Shown: positions 45,030 to 57,800 of the stretch, piece after piece
Numbering within the stretch: position 1 is the stretch's first letter
Layout: every line of letters begins with the position of its first letter
Assembly (NCBI GenBank): GCA_035772405.1
Contig: JAYKKM010000122.1
Coordinates: 1,935,501-1,999,500, forward strand
Reading direction: 5' to 3'
DNA from: Chrysogorgia sp. JL179-B06
Lineage: Eukaryota > Cnidaria > Anthozoa > Scleralcyonacea > Chrysogorgiidae
Length of the DNA: 64,000 nucleotides
Made by a program: the position numbers and the translations under genes
The notes under the pieces: model-generated
Database searches by the model: none
Seen by the model: only the letters and a program-made list of their open reading frames with translations
What the model was told of the DNA's origin: nothing

Positions 45030-45330
45030 TCGGAGCGATGGTGAAAGCGTGTTTGCGGTTGTTCCGTATATTCAAGAGATTACGGAACCAATTAAAAGAA
45101 TCTTAGGTAGTTTCAACGTAAAAGTTGCTCAAAAACCTTTCTTGACGTTGACTCATATTTTTGCAAACCAACCATGAGTTGCGTATAGGAAAATTCCAAA
45201 ATTATTGGAGGCTTGGCATATCAATAGCGCCCACGCCCCATTGAATCGCGATGACGGTGGTTTATTACCCGAAGCTTATTTGCATCTTGCTAATAGATAA
45301 CGACATCATCGGTTCTACGAGAGTATAAAT
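45030..45330 (+). pseudogene. Penelope-like element C-terminal fragment
   Basis: The plus strand reads VFAVVPYIQEITEPIKRILG and VKVAQKPFLTLTHIFANQP. After a stop it continues KLLEAWHINSAHAPLNRDDG and LLPEAYLHLANR. The first block resembles the linker after the RT, and the second the end of the GIY-YIG region, of Penelope-like retroelements, with the middle of the endonuclease deleted. This rests on remembered patterns only. Confidence 0.45.
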
Positions 45331-47530
45331 AGGGATCCTAACTTTACAACGATCACCCCTGATACTACAACTTAGTTACGTTCAAAAAACTTTTTAAAGC
45401 CAGAGTAGCGTCAAACTATGTCAGATTTATCACATGGTTGCGAAATTATTTGTGTGTTAAATAAGATGATCCCCAAATAATTGTACAGTACTGTAAATAA
45501 GGTAAGAAAAGAGAATTATATAGAGCTTTTTAGTGAGGGTGTCAAAAATGTACTTTATGATGGAATTGGTGAAATGCAATGTTTTGAGAACGGTTTTCTT
45601 GAATTGTGTTTTCCTTGAGAACCAATCCGACTAACGTTGCCTGGCTGCTGTCAGTTGGGTCTGGAGTTGATGTTGAAAAGTTCGAAGCACCTTCCGCCGT
45701 GGATGTAAAACGCCCTGGGAATGAGGTTGAATAGCGCAACATGCTATTTTTGTGATATCTTGAGACATATTTGACATTTAGTCATAACATTTTCAGTGTG
45801 AATTACAGGTTTATCTGTGCAATGACCTATTATTTTTATGTTAGATCACTCCAAACACTAACTAGAGTCTTTTCAGTTAATGAAGTTGGAGATTTATTTT
45901 TCATTTTATTTTGAAAGAACGCATCGACGTACCTGCTTGAAGACAGATCTTGAAGATAGTAATATATTCCATGTACAACGTTCAATATTTTAGACTCGTA
46001 GCATTTGCCAGTTGTTGGTGTAATCTACAGTTTGTTGTCTTTAAAAATATATGGTCATGAAAAAGGGTGTGTCTGCAGCTTAGATTTGAGTAGTATAGGA
46101 CCATGGAGTACCGGCGCAGTTGTGTATTTCACACGACGTTTCAACATCGACTTCACCAGACACAGCTGACATCAATAATGCGATATCTTTAAAAGTGCAC
46201 TTTTCAAAAAGACACGATTCAGGAAAGTCATTCAAACAGTGGATTCAGAACACTGGATTTTACCACAAACGTCGATTTCGCCAAAAAGTGCACTTTTAGG
46301 TGTTCCTCAAAAAGAACCCTGGGATCGGGCCGATCACATAACACCCAGAACATTTTTGATATGATAATTTGTGTAGTCTTTGTTCCTTTGTTTATTTTGT
46401 TGACTGGAGATATATGCGATGTATTCAACGCGTGGCAGATTTTCGATATAGGGATTTCCCGTACGTATTCCATATATGGAAGGTTCCATATGAAGAGCAT
46501 ATACGTTGCCCTGACGAGCAAATACATTGCCCTCGTACCAGCCTCCTAGTTTAGAAGCAATAAATTATTGGATTGTACCCCCCCCCCCCCCCCCCCCCCC
46601 CCCCGCCTAACGAGTTTCCTAACTATAATAATCCCCCGCCTAGCGAGTTTTCTAACACTAACCCCCACCCTGTAAAGCTTCTGAATCTTGATGTGACTAT
46701 GACGTAATCTGTGTCCAATGTGTGTGCGGTCACTGATCTCGAAAGAAGACTGGATCGAGAAACTATTGTTCAGAAAATGAACCCAGAAGTTCGCTATTAC
46801 TAAGGGACCAACTGAAGATCCTATGAGGTTTTTTGTTGGATTATGTGCTCATACCATCGACAAAATAAAATAATTTTACTATAAAGAGGACAGAAGACAT
46901 TTTTCATGGTAGACCTACAGATTTACTGCGACTTTGGTCCCTTAGCAATGGCCGCCGTTGGCTCTAATTACCTAATATGAGACGTCAAATTAGTTTCAAA
47001 ATTTTATGCATTTAAATTTAATGCTAACAAAGAAACTATATTGGCCAGACACTAAACCTATTTCGCGAGCGTCACAGTTTGATTTGCTTGCAAACTCGGA
47101 GCTTCTAATGATCTCTCGTCAATTCACATTATGCAAATATGCAAGCTAATATGCAAGCTTCAAAATCAGCTCATCGGATACAATAGAAAGCTCAATCTAG
47201 TCCTATTTTTGAGATCAGTGGTGTGCGTTACACGAAGATGATGCCGGAACACGAGATAGATTTTCACTAATGTGAATATTCATGAAAAATGTATCATCAA
47301 GTTACCCTGAGGACAATTCTGACATTATTAAACTGGAGACAGTAACGTAAACCTACAACATTATTTGTCTTACTCGGACAATCGTACAAGGTGGGGTAAA
47401 TTGTTCATTTGTAAAACGGCTTATCGGAAATTTTAAAATGTATTTTATCGTTAATCCTGTTTGGAAAACAGTTTAAACTGAAACAAAAGGCATGAAAAGT
47501 TCGAAGTTTGGCCCAGTCCTTAGCGTCCTT
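45331..47530. other. Intergenic, poly-C run, no gene supported
   Basis: No frame with recognisable domains. A 27-nt C run lies at 46578-46604, followed by two GCCTA(A/G)CGAGTTT(C/T)CTAAC words related to sequence at 28390. A short frame at 45542-45742 (Ser/Thr-rich) is not convincing. Confidence 0.4.
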
Positions 47531-48211
47531 TCGTAATCTCACTTGGGGAAATTTTTAAAGAAAAAAATAATAAATAAAAATAAAATAAATACACAAAACA
47601 CGGTAATATAGAAATCGTAAATTTTATTAATTTCTTTTAATCTCAAAAAACTAACTTTTAACATTCTTAACTTAAGAAAATGAACTACACTTAGGCATCC
47701 ATCTCGCAACTTAAATAAACTCGCTCTCGACAATCTCAGTGTCAGTCAAGTAATATTCCAGGTACTTTACATTTCCGACAATATTGGTCACCAATTACTT
47801 AATTTCATCTGTTCACCCAATTTCCAGAAACTCGCCAGCCAGGAGTTTCAAGAAAATAGACGCCAGATTCTTACTTAATTTACAAGATGGTCGAGTTTTC
47901 TATGCCATATTATCTTTCAAAACTGTGCGTATTGTGTGTTTATTGTCACAACTTTCTATGTGACATTTAAAGTACGAAACCACTTCCAAAATTGAAAAAT
48001 CCTAAAACAGAACACAATATATAATAATAACAAAACACGAACGGATATCACTAATCAATAACTTGAATAGTGAAATAATGAAAAATATGCCAGGTATTAT
48101 TTAAAAAATAATGCCATGGTTTCTATGATTGCAATACGTCCATAATCGTTGTTTATTCTCCGTAATCCATAATCGTTGTTTATCCACATATCTCCAATTT
48201 CGCTTTCCATT
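47530..48211 (-). other. Probable 3' UTR/downstream flank of spectraplakin
   Basis: Begins right after the stop codon of the spectraplakin last exon on the minus strand. AT-rich, no coding blocks. A poly(A) site cannot be fixed by eye. Confidence 0.35.
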
Positions 48212-48855
48212 TTACTTCTTGGTCGTTTTGCTGCTTTTTGTGGACCCTCCTCGGGTTGTTGTCGACGAACTGTTAGTTGTCTTCGTGGTCGTTGTATGTC
48301 CTCGGGATCCATCGCTCGTCGCTCGTGTCGTTGTCGTTGTCGTTCGTGATGTGCCACCCGTAGTCGTCAACGGGCTTGGTATTCGCGAAGTAGCTGTTCT
48401 TGAGGTTACTGCGGACTTGGTTGCGCCAGGAGACGCTCGCGAGGCACTCGTTTTTCCGGTCGTCGGTCGACTTGTAGTCGTCGTTGTTCGTTTAGTGACG
48501 GTAGCACGACTGCTATGTGTCGTATGTCCGCAGGTTTCCGACTTGCCGTCGTCACTGTGAACCGAAGTATGACTGGTGGATCTTTTGATTCGACTGGTTG
48601 GCGTCGTCGACCGAGGTGACGCCAAGCCTTCTTTGCTGCTCGCTTTCTTTAGCTCTGCAGCTTTCTCGCTCTTCAAGTTCGTCCCAGACTTCTTACCGGC
48701 TCCGAGGGTCGGAGAGGCGGTACCGTTCTTGAGATCGGTACCAGACCCCTCGCGTGATAATCCTGGACGTTTGGAGCGGAATGTTTGCATGGTGTGAGCG
48801 GACACATCTGGAGATGGGCCCAACCGACGGATATCAAAGTTCGTACGACCCTCAA
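48212..48855 (-). CDS. MACF1/DST-like: Spectraplakin last exon: Ser/Thr/Arg tail
   Basis: 214 codons from [20 protein letters not shown] to the stop. Very rich in Ser, Thr, Arg and Lys and predicted disordered. ATSRIPSP (about 48391-48368) is an SxIP motif in a basic Ser/Pro context, the EB1-binding signature used by family tails for plus-end tracking. GRTN after the GAS2 domain matches the conserved GRTNxELR of vertebrate proteins. Confidence 0.92.
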
Positions 48856-51800
48856 CTAAAACAAAACAAAACAAAACAATAGAATAGATTAAGAATATGA
48901 CAATAAACGAGTTAAACGTGCACCCCCCGGGCATAAATAATGAATGGTCCCTAAATGGGTGGCCTGGCAAGATTCATCAATAACTTGAACAAAACCTTCT
49001 GAACCCCTTTAATACAAAAAGAAAATTCCATGACCCCCTTGCACATAAGATTTAAAAATACAACCCCCTTCTACCGTTTACACAAATACAAAAAATAATA
49101 ACGAAAATAAAAAAAATAAATTTCTCGCTGGTTTTTACAACTTAAGGTGGCTCCCTACTGTTTCTTGAAAGGTGGCAAAAATGCAAATTTCAATCTCGAA
49201 AAGTTGCCATGGATATTTCGGAAAAGATTGAAACTAAAGCTATGCATAGAATAACTTTCAGGGCATCAAATACTATTAATGGCTAAAGTGTTTCATCTGT
49301 TGCTATGACAACAGTGACGTTTCAAAATGGCCGAAAATGAACATTTAATCTAATTTATTTCGCAAACGACTCGGTGACCCCCGATTTTTTTTGCATTTAA
49401 ACATTTCTTTTAGTTTAATTAATGAATAGGCAAATTTAAAAAAATTCTGTAGATCCAATTATTTTACACAAACAAAATCATGTTTTTTTATTAATTGCCT
49501 ATTCATTAATTAAACTAAAGGAAATGTTTAAATGCGGAAAAAATCGGGGGTCACCGAGTCGTTTGCGAAATAAATTAGATTAAATGTTCATTTTCGGCCA
49601 TTTTGAAACGTCACTGTTGTCATAGCAACAGATGAAACACTTTAGCCATTAATAGTATTTGATGCCCTGAAAGTTATTCTATGCATAGCTTTAGTTTCAA
49701 TCTTTTCCGAAATATCCATGGGCACTTTTCGAGATTGAAATTTGCATTTTTGCCACCTTTCAAGAAACAGTAGGGAGCCACCTTAAAAACTCTTAATTCT
49801 CACCTTTACATGGATCGTTCTTGTTCAGGAACTCTGCAAGGGTTTCCCAGCCTCCACCAACACGAACCATGACGACACTGCGCAGAATTCGCAGAAGCCG
49901 AAGTTTCTGGGAATCTCCGAACTTGAAAATTGAGAGAAAATATAACCAAGTTAACATATTGTGCATGGGAAATATTTACTACAATGTGACCAGGTCCGGT
50001 TGTTTGAAGAACGGATAACTCGCAATCCGATTATAGTTTAGATAGCGAATTTATCCGTTGAATATGACTTATTCATCGAATAATAACTCCAGGCTTTGAA
50101 CAACCGTACCCTGGCGTGGGAATTGATTGGAAATAGAAGTGCGTCTCTACACTTACTCGGTACTTTCCTTCGCCAACTTTAGTTACTTCAAATTTATTCG
50201 AGCATTCGCATTCGCCCACTTGATTTTCAATTTCATCATGAATTTGCTCGGATTCGGTCAGTGGCTTAGTTGTTTTTTTCTGCAAAGAGAGCAAAATAAA
50301 TTAATAAATAGTTCAAATCATATATTCCTATATTCGAAACGTTACTCGTGTCGTACACTAGAGACATTTGAAACCAATCCAAAAGCTCAAGACCACACAA
50401 ATTATGCAGTCTAATTGCCACCTTAAACATGGTGATACCTTAATACTGGGTTCAGTTGAAAAGTTCAATACGTTCCCAAACGCAGCTTAATTGTTACCTT
50501 AAACATGATTACTTTAATATAGCGAATTTAACACTGGGTTCAGTTGAATCCAAAAGTTCAAGACGTTCCCAAACTCAGGTTAATTGTTACCTTAAACATG
50601 GTGACTTTGTGGCGATAAAAAGAGTACAGCGAATTTAACACCGGGTTCAGTTGAATCCAAGAATACGTGTGAATAACGAATGAACTTGGCACCGTGTACG
50701 AACGTTTCTTGTAGCCGAAATCATCATTTTCAATGATCAAGTCTTCATTTTCAACGCTCAAGTCTTTATTTTCAATGCTCAACTGAGCCGACGATGAACT
50801 ACCAACGGTTTCAATTTCTCCGGTCTCGCCTCCTTTACAAGCTGCCATCCTAACCATGTTGTTTGATACCACTAAGATCTTTCTTGAGCTCAACCGAGAG
50901 ACCCGACTTTCCCTGCTCTTAACGACGAGTGCGGTCGACAAACTACATCCTTCCCAACAACTCTAATTTATATCATGTTCGCCTGACATTGGCCGGACAT
51001 GGAAACATATCGCATCAATTGTGTTGTAAAACCGGTCAAATATTGACGTGGAGAACGACCTATATTCACCGTCTCACGCAAGAGGTGTATATTTCAATAC
51101 AATGATAAGCAGGAACCTCGTGAAAGGAAAATCAACTTTATATTCCTGTTCAACAAAGGGTTTGAGAGAAAACCTTCTGGAAAACGCCAACGAGGTTTAC
51201 TAATCAAATTAACGCACGGGATTCGTGGGCAATAAATCAATCAATCAATATCAATCAATCAATACTTTATTTAAACATGTTGCGCTAAAGAGCTCGTTCA
51301 AAATACGAACGTCCAATAGAAACAATACGAGTGGCCGAACTGTATGAGAAATCTTACTTAAGCCCATGTTTTACCGACTATTTTTGGTGATTCAAGCCAT
51401 TTCAACTGAGGAAATCAAAGGAAACCTATATATGTAAATCAGAACGAGGCTGTATACGATTTACAACTACTAATAGGAAGCCATTTCTTGTTTTTCTTCG
51501 TGAATTATATTAATGAATAGTTTAATATCAGATACTAAAAAAGACTTATTAAGGCAGTGTAATGCAGACACAGATGGCGTTAATCGACTTCAATATAAAT
51601 ATATATTTTATATTTTTATGATTACCAAGAAGCATTTCAACGTTATAATATATGACATTCATGCTTTATCTCACTGAATAACGACGCAGTGAAATTGAAC
51701 GTTCAATTTTGATTAATTTTTACTCAACACAACGGAACAACTCACGAGGTTTCTGCCTGCGTGGAAACGTTGGAAAAAAGGACCTTCCCATTTCCAAGAA

Positions 51801-54800
51801 CTTGTCAAATCCTAATCCCAATCCTAACCTCGATCCTAACCTTAAACCTAACCCTAACCGTTAGGGTTAGGTTTAAGGTTAGGATCAGACAAAAACAGAA
51901 TGGTCAATTTGAGTCCTCCCTTTTAACCATTCTAAGTCATAACATAGAAAGCAACCTTAAAGGTGTACTCCCATCAAAATAAAAGTGGAGTTCATATAAA
52001 AGATCTTACCGACCTTAGTTTATTTCCAAAGTTTCAGCATTCAAATCAAGTAAGTTAACGAGATATGGCTAGTTGAAGTTGTCCAATTTCGGCACCATAT
52101 TTTTCTCTCAAACATGACGTCACCAAGTATCAACATTCAAATTCTCCTTACTGGTCTCCAAACATTACTTATAGTACTAGTTGGGAGAAGTTGTTTTATA
52201 AACAGATCATTTTATCTTGATCATTCCTTTATTCTCATTACTTGTTTGGTTAACGATTGATTGCAGTACAATGGATTAAGGTCTACCAGGCCGCTATGGT
52301 ACACGTGATTCTGTCGACGATTATTTCATGTTTATTGTGGTCATCCGTTGGATGTCGAAACACTCAACTTCACATCGCATAGATCTTAAAAAGGACATGG
52401 AATCGATCCCCCTTTTGTTCAACTATTGTTTGATTCATTAAAGTGAAGTGCCTAGTTCCGAAAGAATATCAACATTAGCAATGGCACTTACAGATTTCAG
52501 AGCACTGTGGAACTCTTTGTACGAGATTAAACCACGACGTTCAAACTTGCGGGCCACCAACTGTAGCTCCCATCTCTCGGTGGAGAATGCTACAACAATG
52601 AAACCAAACTCAGAATTAGTTTTACAAACCAATGTTTACCAACACAAGTATATCCATATTTATATATCGAAAAACCACATGCATGCATAGAAAAGTTAAA
52701 TCGCCCCTAACTCCACATGTTTTTCATTAAATAAATTGTTGTCTTCTTTTTGTATCGCTGCGCAAAAATATTTTAATTTGGTTCATTCCTCGATTTTCTG
52801 GATACGTGGACCAACGTCCGCGTAAAGGAGATCTGGGGAGAGAGGGTTGTGACGTAATTCCAGAACGAAACCCAAGCGCGGCTTATAGTTTCTCCGTTGA
52901 TATAACACCTTCGCGAGAGTTATTTTGATTTCTTCGTAATTCTTTACTCGCACAACAACTTCGCTCAATGAAATAAGTGAAGAAACATTGTAGAACTAAT
53001 AACATGAGTTCTCGAGTTGCGTCACAGTAATTAGTAGACCCATTCCCTTTGAACTCGGCCATGGTCCAAAATGGCGACGCTTTTATCTCGATTTTCCGTA
53101 TTTCAACCACTGACCTCTCTATATAACTGGACAAGTGTTGAAGGCTTTTTGAAAAGTTTTCTGGTCATAAAGAACATCCTTTTTACGACACTTGCTGTGG
53201 TGAGTTATTGGTAATGGCACCACGCGCAGTTCAGTTATATATCGAGAGGTAAGCGATCTCAAGAGGACAGTTCTCAGAACATTGCGAGTTCTCGTTTTAT
53301 TAAGGTCCTTAATACAGAGGGGTCAATGCAGAACAACGTCTACGATAACTTACTCGTTCCCAGGAATCCTGTGATGAACTGTTCGCGGGTCAATCTACCA
53401 TCGGGATCTTGACCGTTTTGTCGGAAGATGTCCAAAACGCGTGACTTGCTTTCACGCAGCCACTGGTTGAACTAAAAATGACGAGAAAACAAACATGAGA
53501 CTATTTAGGAAATGTTGGAATATATTAGTCGACCAACAGTTACGGCACATACAGTTGGGTGTAATATTTATGTAATATTTACAAACTGCGCAGGAGGTCT
53601 ATATCAGATTTAAAACCCGAGGCGATAGCCGAGTGTTTTAGTAAGAGATAAAGTCCGAGAAGGAGGGCTTTATATAGCATAAATCCCGACGTTCGAGGGC
53701 TTTATCTAACTTATTTCATGAGTGAAAAGATTTTCCAACAAAGTTTTGTCCATTTTATCCACCTTGGACAAAGATTTCCCTTAGTTTTTCCTTCATTTCT
53801 TATCTAATTAGTATTCATGGTCTTTATGCTAGATAAAGCCCGCGTACATCAAAGAAAACCGAGTCAATCGTGTAATAAGAGCTAATATAGACCGTGCTGC
53901 AAGGTTTGTAAATGTCTTCTAAACAGAATCATTTCATGCGTTCGTTGGCGTAGTAATTTTGAAAATTAACGTTATCTCCACCGTTAAAAACCAGGGAGAA
54001 ATTTAAAGCGGGTCTATATCAGATATATACCTGTAGATCCGATACGGGCACAGTGATTTTCCTTTGTATTTTGCTTATGAATTATTAATTAGTAAGGTTT
54101 AGAAATATATATATACATATATACACACACGCATACATATTACATACATACATACACACATAATTATGTAACCTTCACTCATAATTTTAGTTCATATATA
54201 TAGCTAAATGGTTAGAGCATATCACTGGTCATCAGAAGGTTGTATCCATATGTAACCTTCACTCACCATCTTAATCCATGTAGCTAAATGATTGGAGCAT
54301 CTCACTGGTCACAACTGGAAGTTTTTATAATGTTCAAACAAGGCCTCGCACTACAGCCGCATACTCTAATCATGTGGTACTGGTAATAGTAAATAAAACA
54401 GGTGGAGAAGAAACTTACCAACTTCTTCCACTCTTCAAAGCTGAAGTTAGCCGCCAGATTCTTTTGGGTGATGTGATCGAGTTTCTCTTGGATACGACGC
54501 ATGCGTTCCAGGGACAACAGCCATAGGTGCTGCCAGTGCTTGGCCAAATGCGCGCGGGCAGGACTTTTATCGCGCGTGAACGAGTGGCCTCGGGTGAACG
54601 AGGGTTGTTTCTGCGTCGTGCCGACCGCTGTTCGTGCAGGGATGCGTGTTTTCCACGAAGGTCGTACCTTGCTGGGCGTCTCGAGACGCTTTGCCGATGG
54701 TTCGACGGCAAGTTGGCGACGTTTCGACGATCTCATGATTTGATCGTAATCAGGCTGTCTGGTCGTTAGACCATCTTGGAATTCCTGCAGAATACACAAT

Positions 54801-57800
54801 ACGAGATTACATTATAGTGTGAAAAGGAAAAATTTCCAACCAACCAAGATTATTGCAACCTTCGAACCGATCGACCAACTTCTATATAAAAAGCCCCAAC
54901 AAATAACCATACATTGTATATTTTTCATACCTTATGCTCTTCGAGTAGTGCCTGCAACTCTTCAATATTCTCCTCAGGCAGTTTCACAGATTCTTTCTCT
55001 ACCAAAACTGCCTCCTTCTCCTTCACCCAAGCCGCGAGATTTTCAATCAATGCCTTCTCGTTCTCCAAAGCCTTTTGATGTTCGTCTAGCCTTGCTTTCC
55101 TTTGCATCGCCCACTCACTGACCTCCTGCCAACGCTTCTTCAGCCTCACGAGTAACGTCTGCACCGTGTGAGTGCCGCTCGGATGACAGAAACGCAGGAT
55201 CATTTCGCCTTTTTTCAGAACAGATTTCAAGTTCACCTCTTCCTTCTGTAAGTCATCAAGCACGGTCTGTGGAGAGGATAAACGCAGATAAATTAAGAAA
55301 TAGTTCATGCCTTGGCGTGCTCTATCGAATTACGGACGTACATGGGAAGTTGGAGAGCACGAAGAATGTGACGTCACTGAGTGCTTCTATCTCTTATTAT
55401 GCCTAAGAAGCTCCTATATTTTCCCGCATCAGGAACTAAATAGTTTATTTCGACAAATTTTCATCCAAAGAGCCTCACAACAGCTAACCACTATGTGATC
55501 TCCACCAAAACAACTCCAATGCCGATAAATAATCACTCAATGACGTCACATTTTCAACACAAATATGGCGTCAAAATCCTCAATTTTTCAAGTTCAACTA
55601 GCCATATCTTCTTAACTAGATTGATAGGAATACTGAAACTTTGGGAATAAACTAAAGTTAGTAATATCTTTCATATGAACTTGATTTGTATTTTTGCTAC
55701 AGTACCCCTTTAATAGGTAATATGTTATCTAATACCTTCATTTCCTCGATCTGTTTGTTAACGCCATCAACATTCTCAGCCACGGGACCAAAAGACCTTA
55801 ACTTTGCGTCGATATTCTTCAAGTTCTTCAGTTGTTCCTTCACACCAGTCTCGAACTCTTCAGCCAACGTCAGAGCGTTCTCCAAACGTTCTTGTTTAGA
55901 GTTGGACATCATAGCCAAGGCGTCCCAGCGGATGATCAGCTCTTCCAGGGTCTCCTCCAAGGCAGTGGGATCTTCCACCTTCTGTTCTACGATGCATTGC
56001 TTGCCCGACCTTATCACGGAGTTGTACGTCTTTTTCCGACTGCCGAGGTCACGTTGGAAGGCCTGCAAATGAACAATTGAGGACGTTAAGGGCCCGCATT
56101 CATATGAACCCGCCTTAGCTCGGTTTCACATGGGTAAAAACAGCCGAATTAGCCCGGTTACTTTTTACTTTATCTTATTTCAGAATCATCCTCAGAGTGA
56201 TATAAAAATTTATTGACATGATTAACCTACACTACTGAGTAGACGGAAAATTGTCAACTCCAGCGGGATTTGAACTACTGTAGCACCTTCGGGATTCCGG
56301 TCCGCTGCTCTACCAGTTGAGCTACCGCGCCAACTGGGAACTAAAGTTGCGCGGTATACCGGTATTTTTAGTTATTCACTTTATTTAGTTGATACCGGTA
56401 TGGCGGTATTGGTTCTGACGGTATACCGTCAGATAAACCGGTATCATGACTATCATCACTTTATCTTTTTATTTAAACTGCAAGAAAAGTTCACAAATGA
56501 GAAACAAACACAATGTGTGTGTGCGCGAAATAATATATATAGATTAGATAATTATTAACTTTTAAACGATCGCTAAGATGGATAATGTTCTGTCTCGGCG
56601 ATCGCGACAATTGCGATTGTGGTTTCTGTTTGATCGCTTCGATCGCCGAGTTCATTTTTGACTTTTGAGCAATCGTGGCGATCGCACTCATTATAGCGAT
56701 CATATATGAAAACCAGGCTTTTTGAATACGGAGTTAAATATTTATTAAAAGTAAAACACTGATTTATCCATCTAATTTTAGATCATTAGTAACGAAACAA
56801 ACTCCCGATAACTCGAACTTTTTTCCATTTTTGTGGGTACCGCGGTCAGCGGTACCCACAAAATACATAGACTCATATAGTCACGGTGAGGTAAGTAGGT
56901 AGGTAGGTAGGTAGGTAGGGGGTTCAACATCGAAATTACGACTGCGCAACTCAGATGCTAATTCGGAATTCGTCGGAAAATGTCGTCTCCATTGTTAGAG
57001 CATAAATATCGATCTATAGAAAATCTCGAAAAACCTTAACTTGTCGACAAGTACAACGTACAAAGGTCGGGTCGTGTAAGTCGGGAATGCTCATGATCTT
57101 CGTGGTGTCGTCTGATCGAGTGCGTTATGGTTTTTGGCTTAATAATTCCCGGCGTGTCTTCTGTCAGTTCTAATCGAGACTGTGCGTTTTTGGCTTTTCG
57201 GAGAAGTTTTCGACAATCCTCAAAACGTCTTGTCTTTCGTGAACTTGTGTTGTTTACATTAAAGGTAAGTTGTATCTTTCTCGTTTTCAGGTATTTCTGT
57301 AGGTATTTCTTTGATCATAAATCGATGTGCTTAGCTTCGCTCCTCTGAGTAGCTACATGTATGTTTATACTGTCTGTGGCTGTTTTTGTTTTATATTTAT
57401 TCGTCAAATTCAAATGTTGTACAGTATATCCATCTGTTTCAGGTGAGGAAGTCAGTCTAAGTTAGGCGACAATGCTGGTAAACAGTGTATAGCAAATGTC
57501 AGACAATTATTATGTCAGAACATTTCAGTGTTCACAATGTCAGACAATTATTTAAGATGGTCAAAAGCTCCCAAGTAATAATTTGTGCCAAGATTATGAA
57601 CATCATTAAGATGATTTCAGCATTATAGAATGGTTCTTCTCTGCAGTAATTGTATTCTCTGCAGTAATTGTTGACAGATGTTCCTTAAATTGTATTATAA
57701 ATGAGAAAACTTGTGTCTTAACCTACAGTGAATCATTAACCGATGAATTATCCATGACATGTAATAATGGAACCTATGTTTGTATTAAAAATGGATTTTA

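Noticed and set aside
46228..46554. Overlapping frames on both strands near 46.4 kb
   Set aside because: No domain, no conservation cue, and ordinary codon composition; treated as chance.
48129..48560. Val/Arg-rich plus-strand frame opposite the spectraplakin tail
   Set aside because: A shadow of the Ser/Thr/Arg-rich minus-strand exon; GTC/GTT codons mirror GAC/AAC-type repeats.
56250..56340. tRNA gene on the minus strand
   Set aside because: The acceptor stem does not pair, and the sequence continues as a SINE body across the hAT-like insertion.
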